DNA from: Sphingosinicella flava
Lineage (GTDB): Bacteria > Pseudomonadota > Alphaproteobacteria > Sphingomonadales > Sphingomonadaceae
Reading direction: 5' to 3'
DNA length: 64,000 nt
Assembly (NCBI RefSeq): GCF_016025255.1
Contig: NZ_CP065592.1
Location: 1 to 64,000, forward strand
Part shown: positions 25,600 to 34,089 of the stretch, one piece after another
Layout of the letters: each line of letters opens with the position of its first letter
Numbering within the stretch: position 1 is the stretch's first letter
The notes under the pieces: model-generated
What the model saw: the letters and a program-made list of their open reading frames with translations, nothing else
Database searches by the model: none
What the model was told of the DNA's origin: nothing
Program-made: the position numbers and the translations under genes

Positions 25600-25689
25600 G
25601 GAGAGGTGGCTGAGTGGTCGAAAGCACCGCACTCGAAATGCGGCATACGGGCAACTGTATCGAGGGTTCGAATCCCTCCCTCTCCGCCA
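25600..25689 (+). tRNA. tRNA-Ser (anticodon CGA)
   Basis: Acceptor GGAGAGG pairs with CCTCTCC. There is a D-arm with GGCTGAGTGGTCGAAAGC, anticodon loop ACTCGAAAT context with CGA, a long class II variable arm, T-arm GGTTCGAATCC, and encoded CCA at 25687-25689. Length 90 bases, normal for serine. Confidence 0.96.
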
Positions 25690-25763
25690 CCTTGCCCGAT
25701 AGCATCGCGCTTATTTTCCGATTGCCCGGGTGCTTTTCGCATTTCCAGCATGCGGCTAAGACG

Positions 25764-26261
25764 TCACGGGCACACTTGCTTCGCGCCGTCCGGCAATTCG
25801 GCGACGACCTTCAATTCCGCGATTGCCTGGGGCACGATCAGCCGGTTGACGCCGACGACCGTGGATGTCGGGAAGGGGGCCTTTAGATATTGGGCGCTCA
25901 CCTTGCCGAATTGCTCCATCTGGGCGTCGATGTCGGTATGATAGCTCGTGACATCCACCACATCGTCCCAGGTCGCGCCGACGCTGGCGAGCGTCCTGCC
26001 GATCGATTCGAAGATGCGGGTGAAGGCCGGCTGGAAATCGGCTTCTCCTTGTCTCTGCATCGAGGCGACGCCGGATACATAGAGCATGCCCCTTGAAATG
26101 ACGGCGCTCGCATAGCCGGCCTGTTCCAGGTGGCGCCGCTGCTCCGGCTTGCACGGCATGACGACACTGGCCTCGCTGCGTTTGGCATGGGCCGGAGCGG
26201 CTGCCGCAAATCCGCCAAGGAGCGCCGCGACAACCAGGATAGATTTTTTCTGCATCGTCAT
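25764..26261 (-). CDS. Exported RidA/YjgF-like protein lacking the catalytic Arg
   Basis: A 165-residue protein with a signal peptide (MQKKSILVVAALLGGFAAAA, cleavage near AHAK) followed by a YjgF/YER057c fold: GMLYVSGVASMQRQGEADFQ, IGRTLASVGATWDDVVDVTS, and a C-terminal PQAIAELKVVAEL. RidA enzymes deaminate reactive enamines in the cytosol using an Arg in a PARS-type motif. Here the corresponding stretch reads FPTSTVVGV, with Ser where the Arg would be. It is therefore unlikely to be a classical RidA deaminase. It lies 12 bases after the TonB-dependent receptor gene and is probably co-expressed with it. Confidence 0.82.
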   Translation of the reverse strand: MTMQKKSILVVAALLGGFAAAAPAHAKRSEASVVMPCKPEQRRHLEQAGYASAVISRGMLYVSGVASMQRQGEADFQPAFTRIFESIGRTLASVGATWDDVVDVTSYHTDIDAQMEQFGKVSAQYLKAPFPTSTVVGVNRLIVPQAIAELKVVAELPDGAKQVCP

Positions 26262-26273
26262 CCCCCCAATAGA

Positions 26274-28211
26274 TCAAAAGTCGGTCGACAAGGTGAGCCG
26301 CCAGCGACGGCCCGCTATTTCATGATAATTGCCCGATCCGACGACGGTGAGGCCGTAAGTATCGAACAGATTGGCAATACTGCCCCGCAACGTAACCGGC
26401 TGTCCCCCCGCCGTGAAGCGGTATCGCGCGCCCATGCCGACGAGGGTTCTTGCCGGGACATCGGCCAGATTGTCGCGGCGGGAGGTCCGCTTGCCGTTGA
26501 CGTTGATCGATGCGTCCACGGAAACGCCGGGGAGGAAGGGCAGGGCATAATCGGCGCTCCCTTGAAACGAGATCGGCATGGCGCCGATCGGCCGCTTTCC
26601 GCGCAGACCCGCATCGACTTCCTCTCCCGTCACGCGCTGATCGATCAGCAGCAGGCCGCCGAGGAGAAAAAGGCCTTGTGCCGGTTGACCGGCCAAGGAT
26701 GCTTCGACGCCGCGGTGCCTGACCTTGCCGACCAGCCGAAAGACGTCGTCCGCATCCACGGCCGCATAAGGGCGGCTGATGTCGAAGGCGGCGGACGTCA
26801 GGGTGAAAGGGCCGATGCCGGTGCGCAGGCCGATCTCGGCTTGCTTGGTCTGTATGGCGGGGAGCACTTCACCGGCGTTGACGGCGTTCCCGGGCGCGGC
26901 CCCGCTTTCCTCCAGCCCGCGCGCATAGCTTGAATAGACGATGAAGGAAGGCTTTATCCGCCAGGCCGCGGTCGCGTTGTAAAGCCAGGGCGCCGAATGG
27001 TTCGAGCGTTCCGCGCCGTTTCCGGGCCTGACAATCTTCCGGTAATCGGTTTTCTGAAGGCCGAGGCCGATGTCCAACGCCCCCGCCCATTCAAGGCGAT
27101 ATGTGAGGCCCCCCGTCCGTTGCCGGACGCGATCGCGGTTCGGCGCCGGCTCGACCTCTATGTCGGGCTCCGGGAAATCGACCGGATCGTTCATTTGATA
27201 GGGACCGAGCGGCACCAGCGTTTCGCCGCCATTGCGCGCCCGATAGTCGCGGCCGCGAACGCTCGCGGTGAGCGTGTGCCGGGCGCGGCCCGCCGTCCAG
27301 GAATGCTGAAGCTGCACGTCTCCCGACGTGGAAGCAAAACGCTGCTCAGGGGTCAGCAAGATGGCGCGTTGGGCGGCCCCGTCCGGCTGAATGTCCCTCA
27401 CCATGTCATAGGCATTGCGCTTGGGATTGAAAACGGAATGAAACGCCCCGGCTTTCAAGGTCCATCCGTCCCCAAGGGCCGCTTCGCCGATCAGCCCCTC
27501 ATTTTCCGTGTGAAAGCGATAGTCGCTCCAGGATTGGCCGACGAACAACCTGCGCTTGATCCGCGGCGGCAGGTAAGGACCGCCCGCGAAGAAGATGGGG
27601 CTGGCCCCGTCGTTGCCGCCTTTTTCCCGGTCGAAAAAAGCGGTCAGGACGATATCGTCGCTGACCTGCCAGCGGGGCACGGCGCCCGCATTCCAATAAC
27701 GGCTGGTATGGCCCCGGAACGAATTGTCCTCCGGATGGATGCTCACCCCGGCCGCGATGCGAAAAGTGCCGTCCGGCGATGCCAGGCCGCCGTCGATGTC
27801 GACGAACGGCGAGGCGTAATCCCCAAGCCCGCCGACGACGCTCAGCGTGGTCTCCGCCGGTGCGCGCAGCGCGAAGTCGGCAATGCCGGAGGGTGCTGGG
27901 AAAAGGTAGCCGAGCGTATTGAGGCCGACCTTGACGCTGGTGCTGCGGATGATCCGGCCGCTATGATAGCCTTGGCGGTCGGCATAGAGGCCTTCGATGC
28001 GGATGTTGCCCGCCGTCGCGGGGCTGAACCCGCGCACATTATCCATCGAATAAATCCCGACAGTCTCGCCCCCGACGGAAAAGCCGAAGGCGTCTTGCGC
28101 CTGCTTGACCGCATTTTCGCCCGCCCGCTGGGCGAGCGCCGGCCCGCTCGCTCCGGCGAACAGGGACGCCAGCAAGGCGGATTTCAGCAAAATCTTCGAT
28201 GGAATGTGCAC
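26274..28211 (-). CDS. TonB-dependent outer-membrane receptor
   Basis: A 645-residue receptor with a signal peptide (residues 1-27, ending ALAQ). A plug domain contains DNVRGFSPATAGNIRIEGLY. A 22-strand-type barrel with many aromatic strand ends follows, finishing with RWRLTLSTDF. The barrel includes the family motif NLFDTYG before the final strands. It imports an unknown ligand with TonB-ExbBD energy. The RidA-like gene follows 12 bases downstream, and a NarL-type two-component pair is divergent 135 bases upstream, which may sense the same ligand. It is shorter than siderophore receptors (usually 700 or more residues). Confidence 0.9.
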   Translation of the reverse strand: MHIPSKILLKSALLASLFAGASGPALAQRAGENAVKQAQDAFGFSVGGETVGIYSMDNVRGFSPATAGNIRIEGLYADRQGYHSGRIIRSTSVKVGLNTLGYLFPAPSGIADFALRAPAETTLSVVGGLGDYASPFVDIDGGLASPDGTFRIAAGVSIHPEDNSFRGHTSRYWNAGAVPRWQVSDDIVLTAFFDREKGGNDGASPIFFAGGPYLPPRIKRRLFVGQSWSDYRFHTENEGLIGEAALGDGWTLKAGAFHSVFNPKRNAYDMVRDIQPDGAAQRAILLTPEQRFASTSGDVQLQHSWTAGRARHTLTASVRGRDYRARNGGETLVPLGPYQMNDPVDFPEPDIEVEPAPNRDRVRQRTGGLTYRLEWAGALDIGLGLQKTDYRKIVRPGNGAERSNHSAPWLYNATAAWRIKPSFIVYSSYARGLEESGAAPGNAVNAGEVLPAIQTKQAEIGLRTGIGPFTLTSAAFDISRPYAAVDADDVFRLVGKVRHRGVEASLAGQPAQGLFLLGGLLLIDQRVTGEEVDAGLRGKRPIGAMPISFQGSADYALPFLPGVSVDASINVNGKRTSRRDNLADVPARTLVGMGARYRFTAGGQPVTLRGSIANLFDTYGLTVVGSGNYHEIAGRRWRLTLSTDF

Positions 28212-28346
28212 GCTATATTCCCCAACCCCAAAACAAGGGCGTTATGGCGGCAGGCGGCGCTGTAGAGTGAGTGCCGAACAGCATGGGTGCGAACCCATGA
28301 CTTTCGGCAGGTGGCGCATGGCCTGCCCCTGTGGCATGAAGGCGGG

Positions 28347-29495
28347 ATGGAACTCGTCCTTCCGCGCCACCGCAACTGGTTCCTGGCCACGGCTTTTCTC
28401 ATCTGGATGATCGTCGGGTGGCCGGACCTGCGCGAAGTGCTGCGCCCGAATTTCGCGACCGAAACGGGGCCGTCGCCCTGGTGGACGATGGCCTTCCTGG
28501 CTTTTGGAGCGTCGCTTCTGCTTTGGGCGCATCTGCCGCCGTCGCGCTTCCGCTCCTGGACGCTGGTTGCCATCCAATTCGGCGCCGCTTTGGTCATGGC
28601 GGTGACGGACGCCAGCGCGATATCGGCGGGCTTGATGGTGATCACATCGTGGCAGGTCGCCACCCTGACCTCCGCCAATCGCGCCGTCGGCCTCGCTGTC
28701 GCGCAGGCGCTGACGTTCCTGTTCGTCTGGCGCGCCTGGATTTGCGCCGAATATTCCCTGACGCTCGGCCTGTGTTCCGGCCTTTCCCTGTTCGCGGTAT
28801 TCGCCGCCAGCGCGATGCGGCGGGAAGCGGAGGCGGGGCATAAGCTCGCGGCCGCCAATGCCGAACTCCGCGCGATGCAGGCCTTGCTCGCGGAAAATGC
28901 CCGCATTGCCGAACGCACCCGCATCTCGCGCGAGCTGCATGACGCTTGGGGGCATGAGCTTACCGCGCTCGCGCTCCAGCTCGAAGTGGCGAGCCATATT
29001 CTTCCGGAAGGCGACGGGCTGCAGAAAGTACGTTCGGCAAAGGATTTGTCGCGGGCGCTTCTCGGCCGCGTCCGGGACGTCGTGGGCACGCTTCGCGAAA
29101 CGGAAGTAACCGGCCTTCGCGCCGCACTCGCTCAACTGGCGCACGGCATTCCCAGGCCGCGCATCCATGTCGACTTCCCCGAGGAGCTGGAAAGCCATGC
29201 CGCGTCTCACGCCCATGTCATCCTCCGCTGCGCCCAGGAAGCGATCACCAACGCCGCCCGCCATGCCGATGCGGAAAATCTGTGGCTGGAGCTGCGATGG
29301 GACGGAAAAGGCGTGTGCCTCATCGCGCGCGACGATGGCCGCGGCACGATTTCGGCCCCGGCGTTCGGCAACGGCCTTCATGGCATGCGCGAGCGGCTTG
29401 AGGCCCAGGGCGGCGGCATGAAGGTCACATCCGGCACGGGCCCAGGCTTCGTTATCGAAGCATGGCTTCCCGCGAAAGGCGTCAACGCAGCGTGA
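28347..29495 (+). CDS. NarL-type sensor histidine kinase (HisKA_3)
   Basis: A 382-residue kinase with five or six N-terminal hydrophobic segments (to about residue 155), so it is a membrane sensor without a large extracytoplasmic loop. A coiled coil (AANAELRAMQALLAENARIA) leads to the HisKA_3 H-box RISRELHDAWGHELTALALQ, and an ATPase domain follows with EAITNAARHADA, DDGRG and FGNGLHGMRERLEAQGG. The ATG at 28347 follows GAAGGCGGG. Its stop overlaps the GTG of the response regulator (GTGA). It is divergent from the TonB-dependent receptor gene. Confidence 0.93.
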   Translation: MELVLPRHRNWFLATAFLIWMIVGWPDLREVLRPNFATETGPSPWWTMAFLAFGASLLLWAHLPPSRFRSWTLVAIQFGAALVMAVTDASAISAGLMVITSWQVATLTSANRAVGLAVAQALTFLFVWRAWICAEYSLTLGLCSGLSLFAVFAASAMRREAEAGHKLAAANAELRAMQALLAENARIAERTRISRELHDAWGHELTALALQLEVASHILPEGDGLQKVRSAKDLSRALLGRVRDVVGTLRETEVTGLRAALAQLAHGIPRPRIHVDFPEELESHAASHAHVILRCAQEAITNAARHADAENLWLELRWDGKGVCLIARDDGRGTISAPAFGNGLHGMRERLEAQGGGMKVTSGTGPGFVIEAWLPAKGVNAA

Positions 29496-30127
29496 TCCGC
29501 GTTGTCATCGTCGACGATCAGACGCTGGTCCGCCAGGGTATCCAGCAACTCCTCGCCCTCGTCCCGGACGTAGAGGTGATCGGCCTCGCCGAGGATGGGG
29601 AGACGGCGCTCGGCCTGATCCGCAAGGCGGCGCCCGACGTGGTGCTCCTCGATATTCGCATGCCGGGCCTTGACGGCATCGGCGTGCTGGAAACACTGAA
29701 ACGTTGGAATTGCCTGCCGCCGACGCTCATCCTCACGACCTTCGACGACGGGGAAGCCGCCCTCGCCGCGATCCGGGCCGGGGCCAAGGGTTACATGATG
29801 AAGGACGTATCGCTCGACGATCTCGCGGGCGCGATCCGCGCCCTGGCGAATGGCGGCACCGCCTTCCACCCCGCCTTGAGCCACCGGCTGCTCGCCAATG
29901 CCGCTCAAAGCGAAGGGGGCCAGCAATCCTCATTCTCTCTCACCGGCCGTGAGCGCGAAGTGCTCCGGCTCATGATGGGCGGTTACAGCAATCGCGAAAT
30001 CGCCGAGGCCCTCGATCTCGCGGAAGGCACGATCAAGAACCACGTGTCCAATATCCTCATCAAGCTGGACGCCCGCGACAGGACGAGGGCGGTCTTGAAA
30101 GCGATCGAGGGCAATGTCCTGAGGTGA
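29492..30127 (+). CDS. NarL/FixJ-family response regulator
   Basis: A 211-residue regulator. The receiver domain has the acidic pair VDDQTLVRQG, phospho-acceptor Asp in VVLLDIRMPG, Thr in LTTFDDGE, and Lys in GYMMKDVS. A LuxR-type DNA-binding domain follows from about 145 (LTGREREVLRLMMGGYSNRE, TIKNHVSNILIKL). GTG at 29492 overlaps the kinase stop, so translation is coupled. An upstream in-frame ATG would add ten residues of non-family sequence and is rejected. Confidence 0.95.
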   Translation: MIRVVIVDDQTLVRQGIQQLLALVPDVEVIGLAEDGETALGLIRKAAPDVVLLDIRMPGLDGIGVLETLKRWNCLPPTLILTTFDDGEAALAAIRAGAKGYMMKDVSLDDLAGAIRALANGGTAFHPALSHRLLANAAQSEGGQQSSFSLTGREREVLRLMMGGYSNREIAEALDLAEGTIKNHVSNILIKLDARDRTRAVLKAIEGNVLR

Positions 30128-30140
30128 TGCAAGCATCGCT

Positions 30141-30174
30141 GGTGAGGGGCCCGGATTTTCCAGGCCCGCTCACC
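30141..30174. terminator. Hairpin between convergent genes, possible terminator
   Basis: GGTGAGGGGCC and GGCCCGCTCACC form a stem with a small bulge and a loop around CGGATTTTCCA, between the response-regulator and glycoside-hydrolase stops. There is no long U-tract, so the terminator call is tentative. Confidence 0.4.
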
Positions 30175-30182
30175 CGCTTTCC

Positions 30183-31250
30183 TCAAGCCGACATCTTGTC
30201 GTCTATCGCGTTGAGGAGGCGCAGGAATTCGACCTCGGCGGGATCGTGCGGATTGCCGTGTTCGTCGAAAATGTCGTGGAACCAGACGTCGTTCGCGACA
30301 GGCGCGGGCGGTTCCCATTTATCCCAGGGCAGGTGAGTCTGCGTCTTGCCGCGCACGAGGCCCCAGCAGAAGGCGCCGACGCCATGCTCCTTGGCGGGCG
30401 GCAGGATTTCCTGGAAGGTGCTGCCCGCGGGCCGCGCCATGAATTCGGTGCACATCAGCGGACGGCCCATCGCCTTCAGCCATTTGACGCGCGTCACGAA
30501 ATCCTGTGCGGTGCCGTAATTGTGGAAGGAGATGACGTCGGAATTGCCGGTCTGCGCCTGCTGGATCGGGCTCAGCAGATCCGGTGCCGACCAGTCGCCG
30601 AGCCAGATGCCGCTGGTAAGCGGCTGGATCGGGGCCATCTCTCGGGCCCAGAGGAAGGCGTTCACCAGCAGCGGCACGACGAGATCGGCCTTCGCCTTCA
30701 GCTGGCGCGGATCGCACAAGGCGACCTCAGGCCCATTGTCCGGCTCGTTCCAAATATCCCAGGACAGGACGCGTTCGTCCTTTGCGAACCGGGCGACTAC
30801 GCCTTTCACATAATCTTCGAGCCGTCCATGTGCGCCGGGATCGGCCAATACCGGCATGCCGGGCGACTGCACCCAACCGGAATTGTGCACCCCTTCGCGC
30901 GGGGCGGGCTGGGGCCCGAGCGCGGGTTCGGGATGCCAGCAGGAATCGAACAGGACGAGCATGGTTCTGATGCCATATTCGTCCGCCTTCGCGAGGAAGG
31001 CGTCGACGCGGTCGAGGAAGCCCGGCGCATCCTGAATCCACAACAGATCATGGAGATAGACGCGGACCGCATTCATGCCGATCGACGCGGCCAGTTTCAG
31101 CTCCGCTTCGATCGCGCCCAGATCGAAGCTGTCGGGCTGCCACATTTCAAGCTGGTTGATCGCGTAGGAGGGTGTGAAATTGCATCCTACGAGCCAAGGC
31201 TGCGCATTGAACCATGCATGCGCCGCATCCGGAGTCCACCGTTCAGTCAT
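30183..31250 (-). CDS. Glycoside hydrolase, GH5-like TIM-barrel, cytoplasmic
   Basis: A 355-residue protein with clan GH-A features: GCNFTPSYAINQLEMW at strand one, GMNAVRVYLHDLLW, the acid/base Glu in WDIWNEPDNGPEV near residue 170, HNYG near residue 250, and the probable nucleophile Glu in RPLMCTEFMARP near residue 275. No signal peptide is visible, so it should act on an imported oligosaccharide in the cytoplasm. It lies 123 bases downstream of the galactonate dehydratase gene on the same strand, suggesting a sugar-breakdown pair. Database labels for such proteins vary (1,4-beta-xylanase, cellulase); the substrate cannot be read from the sequence. Confidence 0.82.
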   Translation of the reverse strand: MTERWTPDAAHAWFNAQPWLVGCNFTPSYAINQLEMWQPDSFDLGAIEAELKLAASIGMNAVRVYLHDLLWIQDAPGFLDRVDAFLAKADEYGIRTMLVLFDSCWHPEPALGPQPAPREGVHNSGWVQSPGMPVLADPGAHGRLEDYVKGVVARFAKDERVLSWDIWNEPDNGPEVALCDPRQLKAKADLVVPLLVNAFLWAREMAPIQPLTSGIWLGDWSAPDLLSPIQQAQTGNSDVISFHNYGTAQDFVTRVKWLKAMGRPLMCTEFMARPAGSTFQEILPPAKEHGVGAFCWGLVRGKTQTHLPWDKWEPPAPVANDVWFHDIFDEHGNPHDPAEVEFLRLLNAIDDKMSA

Positions 31251-31373
31251 ATCGCTAAACCCACCCTATCGCTTCCAACCCCCGGAAGCTGGGACAGGAT
31301 TTATGTCATAATTGTCTTAAATCACAGATTAATAGATCGACCGGTCGGCCAAAATGCGACGAGTGGTTGACGC

Positions 31374-32513
31374 TCACCATTCAGCGAAACTTCCGTCCGA
31401 ATGCCGCCAGACCGGGTTGCGCCAGCGGTGGGGATTTTGGTGGGCTTCGCGGACGGCGTCTTCGTCGATGTCGACGCCGAGCCCCGGCCCTTCCGGGATG
31501 GGGAGGTGGCCCTCGACCGGGGTCAGCACGGCGGGCTCCTTGACGAAGCTCAGCAGGTCGTAGCCGGCATTGTAGTGGATGCCGAGCGACATTTCCTGAA
31601 GCACGACATTGGGGCTGGTCGCGGCGAGCTGAAGACAGGCGGCGAGCGCCAGCGGTCCGAGCGGGCAGTGCGGCGCCACGGCGACGTCATAGGCTTCGGC
31701 CATCGCCGCGATCCTGCGGCATTCGCTGAGGCCCCCGGCATGGCTCAAGTCCGGCTGGATGATGTCGACGGCGCCCGACGCCAGGAAGGGCTTGAAGTCC
31801 CAGCGCGAATAGAGGCGCTCGCCAAGCGCGATGGGCGTGCTGACGAGGGTCGCGATCTGGACGAGGCCTTCCGGATGTTCCGAGAGCAGGGGTTCTTCGA
31901 TGAAGAGGAGGCCGAGCGGCTCCAGCATCTTGGCGAGTTGCTTCGCCATCGGCTTGTGGACGCGGCCGTGAAAGTCGAGCCCGACGTCCATTCCCTCGCC
32001 TTGCGCGGCCCGGACGCGGTCGGCGACCTCGCCCAAGAGCGCGGGCGCGCCGAGAAAGTCGAGCTCGGCGGTCGCGTTCATCTTGACCGCCGAGAAGCCC
32101 TGTTCCCGCCGCGCCCTGGCGGCGCCGGCAATGTCGTCCGGCCGGTCGCCGCCGATCCAGGCATAAGCGCGCACCCGGTCGCGGACCTTGCCGCCGAGCA
32201 TCTCCCAGGCAGGGATGCCGTAATGCCGCCCCTTCAAGTCCCACAAGGCCTGATCGAGCCCGGCGAGCGCCGACATCAAGACCGGCCCGCCGCGATAGAA
32301 GCCGCCGCGATACGCCACTTGCCAAATGTCCTCGATCCGCCGCGGATCCTGACCGATGAACCGGTCCCGCAAGGCCTCGAACGCACCGGCCACGGCCTCC
32401 GCATAACCCTCAAGGCTCGCTTCGCCCCAGCCGGCCGTGCCGTCATCCGCCTCGACACGGACGAACAGCCAACGAGGCGGAACATAAAAAGTCTCGATGC
32501 GCGCAATCTTCAT
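31374..32513 (-). CDS. dgoD: D-galactonate dehydratase (enolase superfamily)
   Basis: A 379-residue mandelate-racemase-subgroup enzyme, nearly the same length as E. coli DgoD (382). It has the conserved opening PPRWLFVRVEADDGTAGWGE, the AYRGGFYRGGPVLMSALAG loop, metal ligands in GLDFHGRV and FIEEPLL, GERLYSRWDF, and the catalytic His in APHCPLGPLALAACL. The C-terminus WRNPVWRHSDGSFAEW matches the DgoD ending. It dehydrates D-galactonate to 2-keto-3-deoxygalactonate. The ATG at 32513 follows GAGGAG-like sequence. No kinase or aldolase of the DeLey-Doudoroff route lies in the window, so the pathway must be completed elsewhere. Confidence 0.94.
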   Translation of the reverse strand: MKIARIETFYVPPRWLFVRVEADDGTAGWGEASLEGYAEAVAGAFEALRDRFIGQDPRRIEDIWQVAYRGGFYRGGPVLMSALAGLDQALWDLKGRHYGIPAWEMLGGKVRDRVRAYAWIGGDRPDDIAGAARARREQGFSAVKMNATAELDFLGAPALLGEVADRVRAAQGEGMDVGLDFHGRVHKPMAKQLAKMLEPLGLLFIEEPLLSEHPEGLVQIATLVSTPIALGERLYSRWDFKPFLASGAVDIIQPDLSHAGGLSECRRIAAMAEAYDVAVAPHCPLGPLALAACLQLAATSPNVVLQEMSLGIHYNAGYDLLSFVKEPAVLTPVEGHLPIPEGPGLGVDIDEDAVREAHQNPHRWRNPVWRHSDGSFAEW

Positions 32514-32675
32514 GAGGAGCCGTCCCGATGAGCAAGGGCCAAGGCCCAAGAAACCAGCCTGCAAGGAGCGGGTTCCAGCCGGAAACCGCGCCAGGATGCC
32601 ATGCCCAACGTCCATCGACGGGCCTGGGGGGCGAGAACGAGTGCCCCCCACGCAGCTTTGAGCCGATGCGGCAGC

Positions 32676-32702
32676 GAGCCCGGCGTGCGTCCGGCCGGGC
32701 TC
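32676..32702 (-). terminator. GC-rich hairpin downstream of secreted-protein gene
   Basis: GAGCCCGGC and GCCGGGCTC are perfect 9-bp inverted repeats with a nine-base loop, seven bases past the stop at 32709 on the minus strand. A U-tract is missing, so termination is possible but not certain. Confidence 0.45.
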
Positions 32703-32708
32703 TTCCTG

Positions 32709-33890
32709 TCAGAAGACTTTCTTCAGCAGGCCGCCAACGCCTTTCTTGAGCAAGCTCTTCTTGGCCTGCTCCGGCGTTTCGGTTTCTTCCTCATCCCCTT
32801 CAGCGCCGGCATCGTCATCCCGGCCTCGACCGGCAAGCTTCGCCTCCATGCCCATCGCGCTGAAATAGGACGCCTTGGTAAGGAGGTGCGCCGTCCATTC
32901 GGGCCGCCAGTCGGCTTTGGCATTGGCGGGCTTGGGCGGATGCGAAAAGCTCGCTTCAGGACCGAAAGCGCTGATGTTCAGCATCGCGCCCGACAGATGC
33001 TTGGCGACCTCGGCCGGTATCGTGCACTGGGTCTGGGTTTGGCCCAGCAGCGCCTTTTTCTGGAGAAGGCGATTGATTTCCGACGCCTGCATGAAATCCG
33101 GCGCGCCCATTGTCGGCACTTCGCTGGAGCTCCAATAGACCATGTCGCCATTGGCAGCCGAGCTTTGGGCCATGGCGAAATAGCCCTTGGCATTGACCAC
33201 CGGATTCCAGGCAAGCTGAATCGTTCCATCCGCGGCCGGGGATGTCGAACTCGTCAGCACGACCGGCGCCAGGAAATCCTGATTCTGGCTGAGGCTGAAG
33301 CTGATGTCCGGGGTGTAGGCGCCGCGCACGACATGGTCGCCCGCCAGCGAGCCTTGCGCCGGGATCGGTTTGCTGGACTTTTCATTGGGCCAATTCGAAT
33401 AGCTGGCATTCTTCTTGGCCGAAGGCAAAGGCGGCTGGCTGAATTGAAGGATCGATGCGGGTATGATTTTCGCTCCCGCCTGCTTGGCCTTCGAAAAATC
33501 GATGATCGCCGGCTGATTGGCGCGGACATTATTGCCGCATCCCCAATAAATCAGCATCCTTCCCTTGATGTCCAAATCCTCCCAGGAAACGATGCCTTTC
33601 TCTCTGCCGCCGTCATCCTTGACCAGCTTCAGGGGCAAGGCGGGGCCGGCGCCGAGATCGGCGGGAGGAATATGTTCCGCCTTCGCATCCGCCGCCGCGC
33701 TGCGCGAGGAGCCGAGGTGGAGGCGGAGGTTGCGCGTATAGTCCTGCTGCTTTTTCCCAAGACCCGCGAGGCCCGGCTGCAGGTTCATGCCGCTGCCGGT
33801 TTCCGCGGTCATCCAATAAGTCGCCTGCTGTGCCTGCGCGACCGTTGCGACCATGGCCAATCCCGCTGTGATTAAAAAGCCGATCTTCAT
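32709..33890 (-). CDS. Secreted protein of unknown function with acidic and basic C-terminal tail
   Basis: A 393-residue protein with a signal peptide (MKIGFLITAGLAMVATVAQA, then QQATYW). The body is rich in Ser, Ala and Pro, contains ADGTIQLAWNPVVNAKGYFA, a fibronectin-like phrase, and has few cysteines. The last 50 residues switch to an acidic run (around DDDAGAEGDEEETE), then a basic, hydrophobic tail with LLKKGVGGLLKKVF, which could bind membranes. I do not recognise the family. It is transcribed away from the unknown secreted-protein gene at 34090 across a 199-base spacer. The 5' region before 33891 shows no clear promoter motif. Confidence 0.78.
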   Translation of the reverse strand: MKIGFLITAGLAMVATVAQAQQATYWMTAETGSGMNLQPGLAGLGKKQQDYTRNLRLHLGSSRSAAADAKAEHIPPADLGAGPALPLKLVKDDGGREKGIVSWEDLDIKGRMLIYWGCGNNVRANQPAIIDFSKAKQAGAKIIPASILQFSQPPLPSAKKNASYSNWPNEKSSKPIPAQGSLAGDHVVRGAYTPDISFSLSQNQDFLAPVVLTSSTSPAADGTIQLAWNPVVNAKGYFAMAQSSAANGDMVYWSSSEVPTMGAPDFMQASEINRLLQKKALLGQTQTQCTIPAEVAKHLSGAMLNISAFGPEASFSHPPKPANAKADWRPEWTAHLLTKASYFSAMGMEAKLAGRGRDDDAGAEGDEEETETPEQAKKSLLKKGVGGLLKKVF

Positions 33891-34089
33891 GCGCCGCTCC
33901 CTGCCAGTAACCTAAGAGTTGCAGCTTTCGTCAAAGTCGCACGAGGTCCAAGCCTAAAGTCGACGAAGATAAGCCGTTGCTTCGACGAAGGCGGCGGCAG
34001 GATATTGAGGCCCCTCCTGGCCCAGTCTAGCTTTGCAAATACAACTGCTCGGATCCCATGGAGCCGACGCTTGAATGGAGGGGCATGAT

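Noticed and set aside
25485-25751. Minus-strand frame across tRNA-Ser
   Set aside because: It contains GGIRTLDTVARMPHFECGAF, another antisense-tRNA artefact often misannotated as a protein.
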